Positions 36,914 to 46,043 of a stretch of DNA of 64,000 bases are shown in pieces. The stretch lies in NCBI RefSeq assembly GCF_000422445.1, contig NZ_KE383837.1:496001-560000 (forward strand), in the 5' to 3' direction. Below the pieces are notes generated by a model. That model did not search any database and was not told the DNA's origin. It worked only from the letters and a program-made list of their open reading frames with translations. Both the position numbers and the translations under genes were made by a program. Each line of letters opens with the position of its first letter. Position 1 is the first letter of the stretch. The stretch comes from Paenibacillus assamensis DSM 18201 (GTDB taxonomy: Bacteria > Bacillota > Bacilli > Paenibacillales > Paenibacillaceae).

Positions 36914-37387
36914 TCACCTCGATTGCTTGTATTCCATATCCTCAGCGAACATTTCTGCGATGGAGCCTTGAATCTCTACATTTTCAGGTACACAGAGAAA
37001 AATATTGCTCCCCAGCTTAGAAATGTTGCCACTTAAAGCATACACTGTTCCGCTCAAAAAATCGATAATTCGGAGTGCCTGATCGGTCCGAACACGTTGT
37101 AAATTAATGACAACAGATCGTCTTGAGCGAAGATGATCCGCAATTTCTTGAGCTTCGTCATACGAACGCGGCTCGCACAATACTACCTTGGATCCCTTTT
37201 GCGAATGAATGCTGACGACATTCGAAGCCTTTGCCTTTCTAGGTTCAAATGTCGGAGCCTCTATTTCCTGCTCATATTCCTCAGCGTGCTCTTCTCTATC
37301 ACGGTCACGATCGCGATCACGGTCAGCATAATCGTACTCATCGTCCTGCACACTGAACATATTTAATATCCGGTTCATAACTCCCAT
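36914..37387 (-). CDS. sepF: SepF, FtsZ-anchoring division protein
   Basis: 157 residues. SepF anchors FtsZ to the membrane and curves Z-rings. The short amphipathic N-terminus ([13 protein letters not shown]) is the membrane anchor. A linker with four Asp-Arg repeats follows, then the conserved SepF fold from about residue 60 ([55 protein letters not shown]). ATG at 37387 has AAGGGG 6-8 nt upstream. The (DR)4 tract is encoded by a short near-perfect repeat. Confidence 0.95.
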   Translation of the reverse strand: MGVMNRILNMFSVQDDEYDYADRDRDRDRDREEHAEEYEQEIEAPTFEPRKAKASNVVSIHSQKGSKVVLCEPRSYDEAQEIADHLRSRRSVVINLQRVRTDQALRIIDFLSGTVYALSGNISKLGSNIFLCVPENVEIQGSIAEMFAEDMEYKQSR

Positions 37388-37388
37388 A

Positions 37389-38072
37389 CTAATCCCCTTC
37401 CTGCCCAACTAGGATGGAACCGAGTCGAACCCATGATGCACCTTCTTCGATAGCAACCTCGAAATCGTTAGACATCCCCATGGACAAATGCTGTAATGGT
37501 ATACTGCGTGTCTCATTTAATTCGTTGCGCAATTGGCGCAAGCTGCGAAATACAGGGCGTGTCTCTTCTGGTTCTGCTTCATACGGAGCCATCGTCATTA
37601 AGCCGATCGGTTCGATATGTGGATATTGACTTAGCTTATCCAGAAATGGTTTAACCTCATTCGGAGCGAGACCATGCTTGGATTGTTCTCCCGATACATT
37701 CACTTGTATAAAGCAGCGTACCGTTATATCCAACGCTTGTGCCTGCTTCTCTATCGCTTCCGCCAAGGACACACGATCCAACGAGTGGATATAATCAAAT
37801 TTACCCACTAGATCCTTTGCTTTCTTCGATTGCAAGCTTCCTATAAAGTGCCAGCTAGCCTCATTACGGAACTCATTCCATTTCGATTCGGCATGATGCC
37901 ACCGATTCTCGCCAATATGTGTTAATCCGGCACGGATAACGCGACCTGTCATGTCCAGCGATACATACTTCGTCACCGCCACAACATGAACATCCTCACG
38001 TCGTCTCCCGCTGCGCTCACAAGCAGCTGCAATCCGACGCTCTACTTCTTCCATGCGCTGCAGTAATGTCAT
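37389..38072 (-). CDS. ylmE: YggS-family PLP homeostasis protein
   Basis: 227 residues, a single alanine-racemase-like TIM barrel binding pyridoxal phosphate. The PLP lysine is in VAVTKYVS near residue 33. [29 protein letters not shown] and [23 protein letters not shown] are family signatures. It is thought to balance PLP and amino-acid pools. ATG at 38072 follows AGGGA by 7 nt. It overlaps nothing and leads into sepF after 1 bp. Confidence 0.94.
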   Translation of the reverse strand: MTLLQRMEEVERRIAAACERSGRRREDVHVVAVTKYVSLDMTGRVIRAGLTHIGENRWHHAESKWNEFRNEASWHFIGSLQSKKAKDLVGKFDYIHSLDRVSLAEAIEKQAQALDITVRCFIQVNVSGEQSKHGLAPNEVKPFLDKLSQYPHIEPIGLMTMAPYEAEPEETRPVFRSLRQLRNELNETRSIPLQHLSMGMSNDFEVAIEEGASWVRLGSILVGQEGD

Positions 38073-38076
38073 AGTT

Positions 38077-38970
38077 TCATCCCTTCTTCCAGCCAATCCA
38101 ACTTGCCATGCGTCCCGTCCCTCCGCCTTCTACGCGGTGAGAATAAAATAATTGTGTATGACAACCGGTACACCATGTAGTACATTCGATATGACTGCTT
38201 AAAATTCCTGCTTGAATCAACAATTGTCGATTGATTTCACGCAAATCCAGCATAGCTCGTCCTTCATTTGTCGGCTTCAGCGCAGCATTTGCTTCTCTCG
38301 GCAAACTAGGCAGCATTTGCTGTATAGGATGTATTACCCGTTCATCGACTTCATAACAACACGCACCGATGGAAGGTCCAATTGCAGCTCGAATATTAGT
38401 TAGTTCGGAACCATATGTACGCTGCATCGCTTCTATCGTACGTTCAGCAATTTTGCCAACTGTCCCTTTCCATCCAGCATGCGCAACACCAATCGCACGG
38501 GTCACTGGATCGACAAATAAGAGCGGCACACAATCAGCGTAGAAAGAGGTAAGCCATATACCAGATTCATTGGTTATGAGTGCATCCGAATCTGGTATCG
38601 CATCTTCACGCTCCAGTCTTCCCTTTCCCTTATCTGCTGCCTTTACTACATATACGTCTTGCCCATGCACTTGCTCCGCACAGGTCCAAGCTTCAAATGG
38701 CATATTAACAACCGATGCCAGTCTTTTTCGATTTTCCACAACATGATTAGGATCATCCTGAACGTGCAGGGCACAATTTAATGAATCCCGGCCACCTTGG
38801 CTCACTCCGCCAATCCTCGTCGTAAAGCCTGCAGTCAACTCAGGCATTTCGGATATCCATGTTTTCAACTCCAGAACGGCAGGATCTCCTGTTTCTAGAC
38901 CCTGATAAGTGTCAACATCTGTTGTCTCTGCTGTATGTTGTCTATGTTTGAACTGAAAAGGTTCCATCAT
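38077..38970 (-). CDS. pgeF: Peptidoglycan editing factor PgeF / multicopper polyphenol oxidase-like
   Basis: 297 residues. In other bacteria PgeF removes wrongly placed residues such as L-Ser from cell-wall precursors. Metal-site motifs are CAEQVHGQDV, SFYADCVPLLFVDP, IGVAHAGWKGTVG and IGPSIGACCYEV. GAGGTG lies close before a double ATG (38970 and 38967); the second is equally likely. It is the YlmD homologue and keeps its position next to ylmE. Confidence 0.92.
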   Translation of the reverse strand: MMEPFQFKHRQHTAETTDVDTYQGLETGDPAVLELKTWISEMPELTAGFTTRIGGVSQGGRDSLNCALHVQDDPNHVVENRKRLASVVNMPFEAWTCAEQVHGQDVYVVKAADKGKGRLEREDAIPDSDALITNESGIWLTSFYADCVPLLFVDPVTRAIGVAHAGWKGTVGKIAERTIEAMQRTYGSELTNIRAAIGPSIGACCYEVDERVIHPIQQMLPSLPREANAALKPTNEGRAMLDLREINRQLLIQAGILSSHIECTTWCTGCHTQLFYSHRVEGGGTGRMASWIGWKKG

Positions 38971-39022
38971 CTCACCTCTTCGATACAGTGTAACATACTA
39001 TGAAGGGCCACGTCTCATATCA

Positions 39023-39045
39023 AGATGTGCATGCTCTGCACATCT
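39023..39045 (-). other. Perfect 9-bp hairpin between ymxH and pgeF
   Basis: AGATGTGCA and TGCACATCT pair around 5 nt; there is no T run. It could be an mRNA-processing or weak termination element. Confidence 0.35.
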
Positions 39046-39053
39046 AAGCGCAC

Positions 39054-39341
39054 CTACGATCGGAAAGTTACTGCCTGACTATCAGACTCATCTGCTTTTT
39101 GCAGTTGATGCTGTTCCAATTTTACGAGCACAACATCTGCACCTATTTTTACAATGTTGCGCCATGGGATAACTAGTTCATTGCCACTGCCAAACAATCC
39201 GAACAACTTGCTATAATTCGGTACAACGATGGCATCAATTCGCCCCTGCTTCAGATCAAGCTCTAGATCGCTAATTTGTCCAAGTTTCTTGCCGTCCACA
39301 ATATTGATAACATCCTTTGTTTGGAAGTCTGAAATTTTCAT
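39054..39341 (-). CDS. ylmC: YlmC/YmxH-family PRC-barrel sporulation protein
   Basis: 95 residues. A PRC-barrel-like fold: MKISDFQTKDVINIVDGKKLGQISDLELDLKQGRIDAIVV, then FGLFGSGNELVIPWRNIVKIGADVVLVKL. It corresponds to the small sporulation-associated YlmC/YmxH proteins; the function is unknown. The ATG at 39341 gives the family's usual N-terminus; the ribosome site is weak (GGGATG), and an in-frame GTG lies three codons upstream. It is followed by pgeF. Confidence 0.88.
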   Translation of the reverse strand: MKISDFQTKDVINIVDGKKLGQISDLELDLKQGRIDAIVVPNYSKLFGLFGSGNELVIPWRNIVKIGADVVLVKLEQHQLQKADESDSQAVTFRS

Positions 39342-39476
39342 TACTGTCACATCCCATCTGTTAAGTTCCGTTATGCTAGTATATGTGCCACATGAGCAAA
39401 ATGCCCTATTGCTCGCACATAACTTGTGCAAATGATAAGAAATAAGGGATGCCGATATTATATTCAAAATAAAATA

Positions 39477-39520
39477 GGAAAAGCCGCTCCAGGCCCTTTA
39501 TGAGACCGAAGCGGCTTTTA
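39477..39520 (-). terminator. Terminator of sigG
   Basis: Minus strand AAAAGCCGCTTC pairs with GGAGCGGCTTTT across about 18 nt, ending in a T run. It is also nearly symmetric. Confidence 0.8.
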
Positions 39521-39549
39521 TAAATCTAGCCACACTATTCAATTATGGA

Positions 39550-40332
39550 TTACGTACGAACGTGCTTCTGCATCTGGTTGATAGCAGATTTCTCAAGTCG
39601 AGATACTTGAGCTTGTGAAATGCCGATTTCATCTGCTACTTCCATTTGTGTCTTGCCTTCAAAGAAACGCATGGAGAGAATCATTTTCTCTCGTTCATTC
39701 AGCTTGCGCATCGCTTCTCTAAGTGCGATTTCTTCAATCCAAGATACATCTTTATTTTTATCATCACTGATTTGATCCATCACATAGATAGGATCACCAC
39801 CATCGTGGTATATCGGCTCAAATAAAGAAACTGGATCTTGGATCGCATCCAATGCAAATACGACATCTTCTTTTGGGACATTAAGGGCCTCTGAAATTTC
39901 ATTGATCGTCGGTTCACGCGCATTCATATTCGTTAACGAGTCACGGACTTGCAATGCCTTGTAAGCAATATCCCGCAAGCTTCTGGATACGCGAATCGGA
40001 TTGTTGTCACGCAAGTAACGCCTGATCTCTCCAATTATCATCGGTACGGCATAAGTGGAGAACTTTACATTTTGACCGAGATCAAAGTTATCGATGGCTT
40101 TCATCAGGCCGATGCATCCCACTTGGAACAAATCATCAACAAACTCGCCCCGATTGTTGAAGCGTTGTATCACGCTCAATACCAACCGCAAGTTACCGTT
40201 GACCAGCTTTTCCCGAGCCAATAGCTCGTTACGCTGTTGCAGAGCCACGAACAATTCTCTCATTTCGGCATTCGTAAGCACGGGCAACTTAGATGTATCT
40301 ACACCGCAAATTTCGACTTTGTTACGGGTCAT
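39550..40332 (-). CDS. sigG: RNA polymerase sigma-G factor, late forespore
   Basis: 260 residues. Region 2 has NGNLRLVLSVIQRFNNRGEFVDDLFQVGCIGLMKAIDNFDLGQNVKFSTYAVPMIIGEIRRYLRDNN. Region 4 has LNEREKMILSMRFFEGKTQMEVADEIGISQAQVSRLEKSAI. These are characteristic of SigG, which runs late forespore transcription after SigF. ATG at 40332 has GGGAGG 9 nt upstream. A hairpin sits directly on the 5' side of that ribosome site. It keeps the conserved order spoIIGA-sigE-sigG. Confidence 0.97.
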   Translation of the reverse strand: MTRNKVEICGVDTSKLPVLTNAEMRELFVALQQRNELLAREKLVNGNLRLVLSVIQRFNNRGEFVDDLFQVGCIGLMKAIDNFDLGQNVKFSTYAVPMIIGEIRRYLRDNNPIRVSRSLRDIAYKALQVRDSLTNMNAREPTINEISEALNVPKEDVVFALDAIQDPVSLFEPIYHDGGDPIYVMDQISDDKNKDVSWIEEIALREAMRKLNEREKMILSMRFFEGKTQMEVADEIGISQAQVSRLEKSAINQMQKHVRT

Positions 40333-40346
40333 TCGCGACTACCTCC

Positions 40347-40379
40347 CAAGGAGAAACATTAATGTACATTATCTCCTTG
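40347..40379 (-). promoter_or_regulatory. Hairpin abutting the sigG ribosome-binding site
   Basis: Minus strand CAAGGAGA pairs with TCTCCTTG (8 bp), enclosing a loop that itself contains the palindrome TAATGTACATTA. The last G of the stem is the first base of the sigG ribosome site GGGAGG. The TCTCC arm could also pair with the ribosome site. Confidence 0.6.
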
Positions 40380-40436
40380 AGGTGCTTTTTTATTCCTGAA
40401 AATGTATCTCAACATCCAAGTCGGCATATTCAAATT

Positions 40437-41159
40437 TTATACCATTTTGTTGAATTCTTTACGTAAACGCTTTATAATCCGCTTTTCTAAACGCGATATG
40501 TAGGACTGCGAAATACCGAGAAGATCAGCAACATCTTTTTGTGTCTTCTCTTCTCCGTCTGACAATCCGAATCTCAATTCCATAATGAGACGCTCACGGT
40601 CACTAAGTTTGTCCAACGCTTTATGCAGCAATTTACGATCTACTTGATCTTCAATATTTTTATATATCGTATCGTTCTCCGTGCCAAGCACATCAGACAA
40701 CAGCAACTCATTGCCATCCCAATCAATATTCAGCGGCTCATCGAAAGATACTTCTGTTCGCGTCTTGCTGTTACGACGCAAATACATTAATATTTCATTT
40801 TCAATACAGCGTGAAGCATACGTCGCCAGCTTAATTTTTTTCTCAGGGTCAAATGTGTTTACCGCTTTAATTAAGCCAATAGCGCCAATGGATACGAGAT
40901 CTTCAATATGAATCCCTGTGTTTTCAAATTTACGGGCAATGTAGACGACAAGACGCAAATTACGCTCAATGAGCATCGCTCGAATAGCTGAATCTCCACT
41001 AGACAGCCGCCCCAGCAAATACTCCTCTTCTTCACGCGTTAATGGCGGGGGAAGTGCTTCACTGCCACCAATATAATAAACATCAGCTCGCTTGAGACCT
41101 AAAAATAATAACAGTCGGTACATGTTAATTTTGACGAGCATTTTCCACTTTAATCGCAT
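40437..41159 (-). CDS. sigE: RNA polymerase sigma-E factor precursor, early mother cell
   Basis: 240 residues. The first 25-30 residues ([30 protein letters not shown], given here as a region) form the membrane-bound pro-sequence, which SpoIIGA cleaves near YYIGGSE. Region 2 includes [63 protein letters not shown]; region 4 includes [12 protein letters not shown] and [26 protein letters not shown] at 41159 has GGGGG 7 nt upstream. It is transcribed with spoIIGA. Confidence 0.97.
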   Translation of the reverse strand: MRLKWKMLVKINMYRLLLFLGLKRADVYYIGGSEALPPPLTREEEEYLLGRLSSGDSAIRAMLIERNLRLVVYIARKFENTGIHIEDLVSIGAIGLIKAVNTFDPEKKIKLATYASRCIENEILMYLRRNSKTRTEVSFDEPLNIDWDGNELLLSDVLGTENDTIYKNIEDQVDRKLLHKALDKLSDRERLIMELRFGLSDGEEKTQKDVADLLGISQSYISRLEKRIIKRLRKEFNKMV

Positions 41160-41227
41160 TGCATTTCCCCCTTTATCCTCATAGGATAGGATGTATAAAA
41201 TATGTTCATCTAGACTGTAACCTACAG

Positions 41228-42217
41228 CTAGGAAGCCTTATGAGTTGATTCGACCTCACTCATCCCTGCAGTTGGCTGGAGCAGGGATTCTTCTAACAAC
41301 TCAGGATGAATAATGGCTTGAAAACGACGTTCCTGAGAGAGATTTTCTCCTTCTAATCCAATCACGACTTTCTTCGTCATATAACAACGCTCACCATGCT
41401 TCAATCGAATATAATCTGGACGGAAACCAAGCATCCAACTATTGGACTGGTTTACTGCACGATAGGGAAGCAGCCTCATCCGACTCTCATCAAATATACT
41501 TTCATGAGGTCGATCGCTGTCAGTAAATCCACCCATCCTCTCCATAACACTCCCACTCTTCACAATTTCCTTCCAATGAAGCGGTAGAACATCCTCCCAC
41601 AGCGATACATCCATTACGATAACAGGAGTACCTGATAACGGCTCCTTCAGTCCATTGCCCGTATCAATAAGTCCCGTACAGGTACGCGTAATTGAACCAA
41701 TAACTACCTCCAACTCCACACTGTACGATTCGTGATGAACTTGCTGCTTGCGTTCGCCCCAAGCTAATTTATAGATGAGCAATGCAAATACAAGTCCAAA
41801 CACAACGATTGCACCGCCAGTAGGCAAGTCTTGTCTAGAGGCCCAATCCGCAGCAGCAGCAAACATCGTCCAACTGGAAGCGTCCTTCCATAAATATTGA
41901 ATGCCAAATGCGCCGCCAGCAATGACAAAAGCATGAAAATAGAACGCACCTAAATTTCGTACCAAATTGCCAAAAGATTGATATCCAAATGCAGTAACGA
42001 GCATACATATAGATAAAAGTACTTTTCCACCTATCGTTACGAGAAACGGTACCGTCGGAAAAAATAGTACTCCCGCATAGACCGTTCCAAGAGCAGCAGC
42101 CCCCAACATACGAAAGGTAGAGGCTCGTATGCTGCGCATGCGGGCTGTCAGCGCAAGCAAGGTCCAATCCAGTATGAAATTCGTGACAAGAATAATGTCA
42201 GCGTATATGACGGTCAA
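41228..42217 (-). CDS. spoIIGA: Pro-sigma-E processing peptidase SpoIIGA
   Basis: 329 residues. The N-terminal half has five or so hydrophobic segments (about 5-25, 33-52, 57-78, 87-108, 130-152). The C-terminal half is an aspartic-protease-like domain with the catalytic [23 protein letters not shown] near residues 181-203. It activates SigE in response to a forespore signal through SpoIIR. The start is TTG at 42217, with AAGGAGG 7 nt upstream. Confidence 0.95.
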   Translation of the reverse strand: MTVIYADIILVTNFILDWTLLALTARMRSIRASTFRMLGAAALGTVYAGVLFFPTVPFLVTIGGKVLLSICMLVTAFGYQSFGNLVRNLGAFYFHAFVIAGGAFGIQYLWKDASSWTMFAAAADWASRQDLPTGGAIVVFGLVFALLIYKLAWGERKQQVHHESYSVELEVVIGSITRTCTGLIDTGNGLKEPLSGTPVIVMDVSLWEDVLPLHWKEIVKSGSVMERMGGFTDSDRPHESIFDESRMRLLPYRAVNQSNSWMLGFRPDYIRLKHGERCYMTKKVVIGLEGENLSQERRFQAIIHPELLEESLLQPTAGMSEVESTHKAS

Positions 42218-42264
42218 CGCACTCCCTCCTTACTGTCCCGCCATCAGTCAAGTAAGTTAGTTTA

Positions 42265-42332
42265 AGTATAAATAGAGGGTTATCCGAAGTCTGTCTAATG
42301 TTGGTTGTGGGAAAGCCACTTTTTTTGTCGAG
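42265..42332 (-). promoter_or_regulatory. Candidate spoIIG promoter with long spacer and Spo0A-like box
   Basis: Minus strand TAGACA (42297-42292) and TATACT (42270-42265) are 21 bp apart. This recalls the B. subtilis spoIIG promoter, whose 22-bp spacer makes it depend on Spo0A. A TGTCGAG sequence at 42326-42332 (6 of 7 to the 0A box TGTCGAA) lies upstream. Confidence 0.5.
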
Positions 42333-42412
42333 CTTCAGGTGTAATTATTGGGGGAAATCGATATAGACGTTAGAAGTACGTACTTGTAGAGGATGATTTG
42401 GTTTAGACAACA

Positions 42413-42446
42413 AAGAAGCCCAGTGTCTGGATACACTGGGCTTCTT
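42413..42446 (-). terminator. Terminator of ftsZ
   Basis: Minus strand AAGAAGCCCAGTGT pairs perfectly with ACACTGGGCTTCTT around 6 nt. The tail is a short TTG tract. Confidence 0.8.
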
Positions 42447-42489
42447 CCTATCATCATAGCATTACCTTATCTCATAGTAAGCTTGACGC

Positions 42490-43608
42490 TTATTCATTGT
42501 TGTTACGGGAGCGATTACGCAAGAAAGTTGGGATATCAAGCTGATCTCCCGTCGGTTGGTTACCAAACGGACGCAAGGAAGCAGAACGAACGTCTTGTGC
42601 TTCTTGAGCAGTTGGTGTAGAAGGTCTACGAATCGGTGCTGCTGTAGGAGTTGGTCGATGCTCAAATCCTGTCGCAATTACCGTTACTTTGATATCATCC
42701 TTCATATTCTCATCAATGATCGCACCAAAGATCATGTTTACTTCTGGATCAGATGCTTCTGTAACGATCTCTGCAGCTTCATTTACTTCATACAAAGATA
42801 AATTCGTGCCGCCTGTAATATTCATAATGACACCACGCGCACCATCGATAGAAGTTTCTAGCAAAGGACTCATAATCGCTTTGCGAGCTGCTTCCGTTGC
42901 ACGACTTTCACCATTCGCAATTCCGATACCCATAAGAGCGGAACCACGCTCAGTCATAATCGTTTTGACGTCAGCAAAGTCAAGGTTGATAAGACCTGGT
43001 ACAGCGATCAAGTCAGAAATACCTTGTACAGCTTGAAGTAGAACGTTGTCAGCTTGACGGAATGCTTCCATCATTGGCGTCTTCTTATCCACGATCTCTA
43101 GCAAACGGTCATTTGGAATAACGATAAGTGTATCTACTTTTTCTTTGAGAGCTTCGATACCAAGATCAGCATGCGTAGAACGCTTGCGACCTTCAAATGT
43201 GAACGGGCGAGTTACAACACCAACTGTAAGCGCACCACATTCTTTAGCGATCTCAGCAATAACTGGCGCAGCACCTGTACCTGTACCGCCACCCATTCCA
43301 GCCGTGACAAATACCATGTCAGCGCCTTTGAGTGTGTTCATAATAAGCTCGCGGGATTCTTCCGCTGCTTTCTTTCCTACCTCAGGGTTTGCACCTGCAC
43401 CTAGACCACGAGTTAGCTTGTCCCCAATCTGAAGCTTGTGCTCAGACTTTGCATAGTGAAGAGCTTGTGCATCCGTATTAACGGTAATAAATTCAACGCC
43501 CTTTACACCGTTGTCGATCATTCGGTTCACAGCATTGCTGCCGCCTCCCCCAACACCGATAACTTTAATTTGGGCTAGATGTTCCATTTCAAATTCAAAT
43601 TCCAACAT
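42490..43608 (-). CDS. ftsZ: Cell-division GTPase FtsZ
   Basis: 372 residues. Polymerises into the Z-ring. GTP-binding motifs are [15 protein letters not shown] near 15-29 and the tubulin signature [11 protein letters not shown] near 107-117, with the T7 loop [12 protein letters not shown] variable linker precedes the C-terminal tail [11 protein letters not shown], the site for FtsA and SepF. GGAGG lies only 4 nt before the ATG at 43608. It follows ftsA and ends at a strong terminator. Confidence 0.98.
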   Translation of the reverse strand: MLEFEFEMEHLAQIKVIGVGGGGSNAVNRMIDNGVKGVEFITVNTDAQALHYAKSEHKLQIGDKLTRGLGAGANPEVGKKAAEESRELIMNTLKGADMVFVTAGMGGGTGTGAAPVIAEIAKECGALTVGVVTRPFTFEGRKRSTHADLGIEALKEKVDTLIVIPNDRLLEIVDKKTPMMEAFRQADNVLLQAVQGISDLIAVPGLINLDFADVKTIMTERGSALMGIGIANGESRATEAARKAIMSPLLETSIDGARGVIMNITGGTNLSLYEVNEAAEIVTEASDPEVNMIFGAIIDENMKDDIKVTVIATGFEHRPTPTAAPIRRPSTPTAQEAQDVRSASLRPFGNQPTGDQLDIPTFLRNRSRNNNE

Positions 43609-43673
43609 GAGTCCTCCATCTCCCCTTCATTGTGCATGGACGGCATGAAGTCAATTACTTAGGATTATTTTAA

Positions 43674-44924
43674 TTAGATAAATTCACTGAACATATTCTT
43701 CATTCGTTCAATAAATCCTGGTTTGTTTGCCGTCTCCGCAGGAGCCGCCTTGCGCGGGGATGCTTTCTTAGCTCCACCACTGTTGTTGCTGCGCGGGCGA
43801 ATCGAGCGCATTACATGGTGCAGAACACCTACACCACTTACGAATCCAGGATCTCTTACTCCAATAAAATCAGGTATAGCGATACGTACTGATGTTTGAA
43901 GCTCTGCTTGCGCTGCTTTCAATACACCAGGCATTGAAACGGTACCGCCCGATAAAATATAACCACCTGGGAGATCTTCGAATCCTAGTCTTTTCACTTC
44001 ATTCTTGACCAAATGGAAAATTTCCTGCACACGTGGTTCGATGATATTCGCCAAAAATACTTGGTTAAATTCTTTCTCCACGTTGCTGCCGATACGTGTT
44101 ACTTTGAAAGTTGTGTCTTCCAACGCTTCATCAATCCAAGCGCACCCGAATTTCAACTTCACCTTCTCGGCTTGGTCAGACATCGTACGCAATCCGTAAG
44201 CAATGTCATTCGTTACAAAGTCTCCACCAATTGGAAGCGTGGATGTAGCAGTCAACGTACCTTCCTGGAATACAGAAATCGTTGTTGCGCCAGCACCTAC
44301 GTCCACAAGTACAGAGCCCATAACTTTTTCATCCTTGGATAATGCCAACTGTCCACCTGACAATGGCATTAACACGAGATCTTTAACATGCAAGCCCGCT
44401 TTTTCTACACATCTTAGCAGGTTATGTATCGCGGTCTTTGCACCCGTTACAATCGTAGCATCTACTTCAAGGCGAACGCCAATCATACCACGAGGATCGT
44501 GGATGTCATGGAGCCCATCTACTACATACTGTTTAGCAACTACGTCAATAATTTCCCGCTCTGGAGGCAAAGCAATTACTTCAGCAGCCTTCAGAACACG
44601 TACTATATCTTCTTCACCGATTTCACGATCTTCATTGGACACCGCCACTACACCGTGACTAGATTGCAGCCCGATATGATTACCAGTTATTCCAACATAC
44701 ACTTCCGATATTTCAATACCGACCATGCGCTCTGCATGTTCGATCGCATTGCGAATCGAGTGCACAGTTTGATCAATATCTACAATCGCACCTTTGCGAA
44801 TTCCCTCAGATTCAGCTGAACCGACGCCAATGATTTGCAGCGTTCCGTTGTTAATTTCGCCGATGATAGCGCGTACTTTGGATGTACCGATGTCCAAACT
44901 CACAATGATGTCATTGCTGCTCAA
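43674..44924 (-). CDS. ftsA: Actin-like division protein FtsA
   Basis: 416 residues. Anchors FtsZ to the membrane. The actin-fold motifs are IIVSLDIGTSKVRAIIG near 5-21 and VLVDVGAGATTISVF near 206-220, with ILSGGTVSMPG later. The C-terminal amphipathic helix FIERMKNMFSEFI is the membrane-targeting sequence. The start is TTG at 44924, with GGAGG 9 nt upstream. SigH- and SigA-type promoters lie just ahead. Confidence 0.97.
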   Translation of the reverse strand: MSSNDIIVSLDIGTSKVRAIIGEINNGTLQIIGVGSAESEGIRKGAIVDIDQTVHSIRNAIEHAERMVGIEISEVYVGITGNHIGLQSSHGVVAVSNEDREIGEEDIVRVLKAAEVIALPPEREIIDVVAKQYVVDGLHDIHDPRGMIGVRLEVDATIVTGAKTAIHNLLRCVEKAGLHVKDLVLMPLSGGQLALSKDEKVMGSVLVDVGAGATTISVFQEGTLTATSTLPIGGDFVTNDIAYGLRTMSDQAEKVKLKFGCAWIDEALEDTTFKVTRIGSNVEKEFNQVFLANIIEPRVQEIFHLVKNEVKRLGFEDLPGGYILSGGTVSMPGVLKAAQAELQTSVRIAIPDFIGVRDPGFVSGVGVLHHVMRSIRPRSNNSGGAKKASPRKAAPAETANKPGFIERMKNMFSEFI

Positions 44925-44982
44925 GCCGTGGCACCTCCCATTTCAAGTCAATTGTTGTATTTCCCAGATTATTATACACTCT

Positions 44983-45009
44983 ATTCAACGCCAACAAGTC
45001 ATTCCCTCT
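44983..45009 (-). promoter_or_regulatory. Candidate SigH promoter upstream of ftsA-ftsZ
   Basis: Minus strand AGAGGGAAT (45009-45001), an 11-bp spacer and GTTGAAT (44989-44983). This fits the SigH consensus RNAGGAWWW-N11-12-RNNGAAT with one mismatch in the -35. In B. subtilis ftsAZ has a SigH promoter used at the start of sporulation. Confidence 0.6.
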
Positions 45010-45044
45010 TTTTTCTACAATTTTGTCCCGAAATCATCAGGAAC

Positions 45045-45072
45045 ACTATAATATAGCGTCAATATATGACAA
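45045..45072 (-). promoter_or_regulatory. Candidate SigA promoter upstream of ftsA
   Basis: Minus strand TTGTCA (45072-45067), a 16-bp spacer and TATAGT (45050-45045). It lies upstream of the SigH-type promoter in the 214-bp ftsQ-ftsA gap. Confidence 0.4.
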
Positions 45073-45138
45073 AACATTGAAGAAAAAAGAAGGAACGGAT
45101 GGGAAATACCATAACGTTTATTCTATCATTTAATTGGT

Positions 45139-45996
45139 TTATTGAGTAGAGTTTTTTTGTTCGTCTAGCACATCATGATCATTCTTTGCAAGGTTAGTAT
45201 ACGAGATATAGGAGTCTGCTTTCAACATCGTAATACGTCCTGGCTCTTGTGTTTCTACAACGCCACTTAAATAAGCAAGTTTAGTGGGCAATAAATCTAC
45301 TGTCGTTATAACTTCAAATCCAGAGCGCGTATACATCCTGATTCGATCTGAAAAGGAAGCAGATGGATCATATACGATTTCTGAAATGTCTGCAAGCAAA
45401 CTGTCAGGAATTTGGATCAATTGTTTCGTCAACTTTGCTTTTAATTCAAGCGCTTGTTTGTCTCTCCACCCCGTCAAGAGCGGTTTCTCCAGTACGACTG
45501 CCTTCATCTCAGATAACGAAACGCTGCTCCCATTCACTAGACTTGCTAACACTTCGCCTTCAGCATCCAGCTCATAAGCAACCGCTTCGAACTCTTCTAC
45601 AAACACTTCTATTTTTCCTGGGAAATGCTTGTTCACTTTAACAGACTTCACAAATGGAAATGTAGACTTAATATTAGCTACCACTTCATTCTCAGAAACC
45701 GTAAAATAAGGAGCCCCCGCTACTAATCCAGTGGCTTCACCCAGCCGTTCTGAAGTAACAAAGGTTTGACCAATAAAAGTAACTTTATCTATTTTGCTTA
45801 TCGGAGATCGAAAGAATAGTACGGCTAGAAGTACGATGCACAACAGAATAACTAGCCACAATATACGTTTACTTTTCCGTTTGCGCTCAGGCTTGTTAGG
45901 CAGCGCTGGAATTGTTCTCGCTTGCAAAAATTCCATTCCCTTCCATAGTAACAATAATACTTGTCCAACACAAATGGTAGACATGTACAATTGCAC
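45139..45996 (-). CDS. ftsQ: Cell-division protein FtsQ/DivIB
   Basis: 285 residues in the longest form. A short basic cytoplasmic tail (RTIPALPNKPERKRKSKR) precedes one membrane helix (ILWLVILLCIVLLAVLFF). A POTRA domain (SKIDKVTFIGQTFVTSERLGEATGL) and FtsQ beta domain follow. It is part of the FtsQ-FtsL-FtsB regulatory core. The start is uncertain. A GTG at 45996 has a good ribosome site (GGGGAG) but adds 20 odd hydrophobic residues. The ATG at 45936 or TTG at 45927, behind GGAAGGG, gives the usual N-terminus. Confidence 0.9.
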   Translation of the reverse strand: MQLYMSTICVGQVLLLLWKGMEFLQARTIPALPNKPERKRKSKRILWLVILLCIVLLAVLFFRSPISKIDKVTFIGQTFVTSERLGEATGLVAGAPYFTVSENEVVANIKSTFPFVKSVKVNKHFPGKIEVFVEEFEAVAYELDAEGEVLASLVNGSSVSLSEMKAVVLEKPLLTGWRDKQALELKAKLTKQLIQIPDSLLADISEIVYDPSASFSDRIRMYTRSGFEVITTVDLLPTKLAYLSGVVETQEPGRITMLKADSYISYTNLAKNDHDVLDEQKNSTQ

Positions 45997-46007
45997 GGAA
46001 TTACTCT

Positions 46008-46027
46008 CCCCTCCAAAAACGGAGGGG
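46008..46027 (-). other. Hairpin holding the upstream ftsQ ribosome site
   Basis: Minus strand CCCCTCC pairs perfectly with GGAGGGG around GTTTTT. The GGAGGGG arm is the ribosome site for the GTG at 45996, so the start would be masked when the stem forms. No T run follows. Confidence 0.5.
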
Positions 46028-46043
46028 ATGCATGAATTATTAT

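Noticed and set aside
37297-37326. Short repeated sequence in sepF as a possible repeat element
   Set aside because: It encodes Asp-Arg repeats in the variable SepF linker and is coding slippage, not a mobile or CRISPR repeat.
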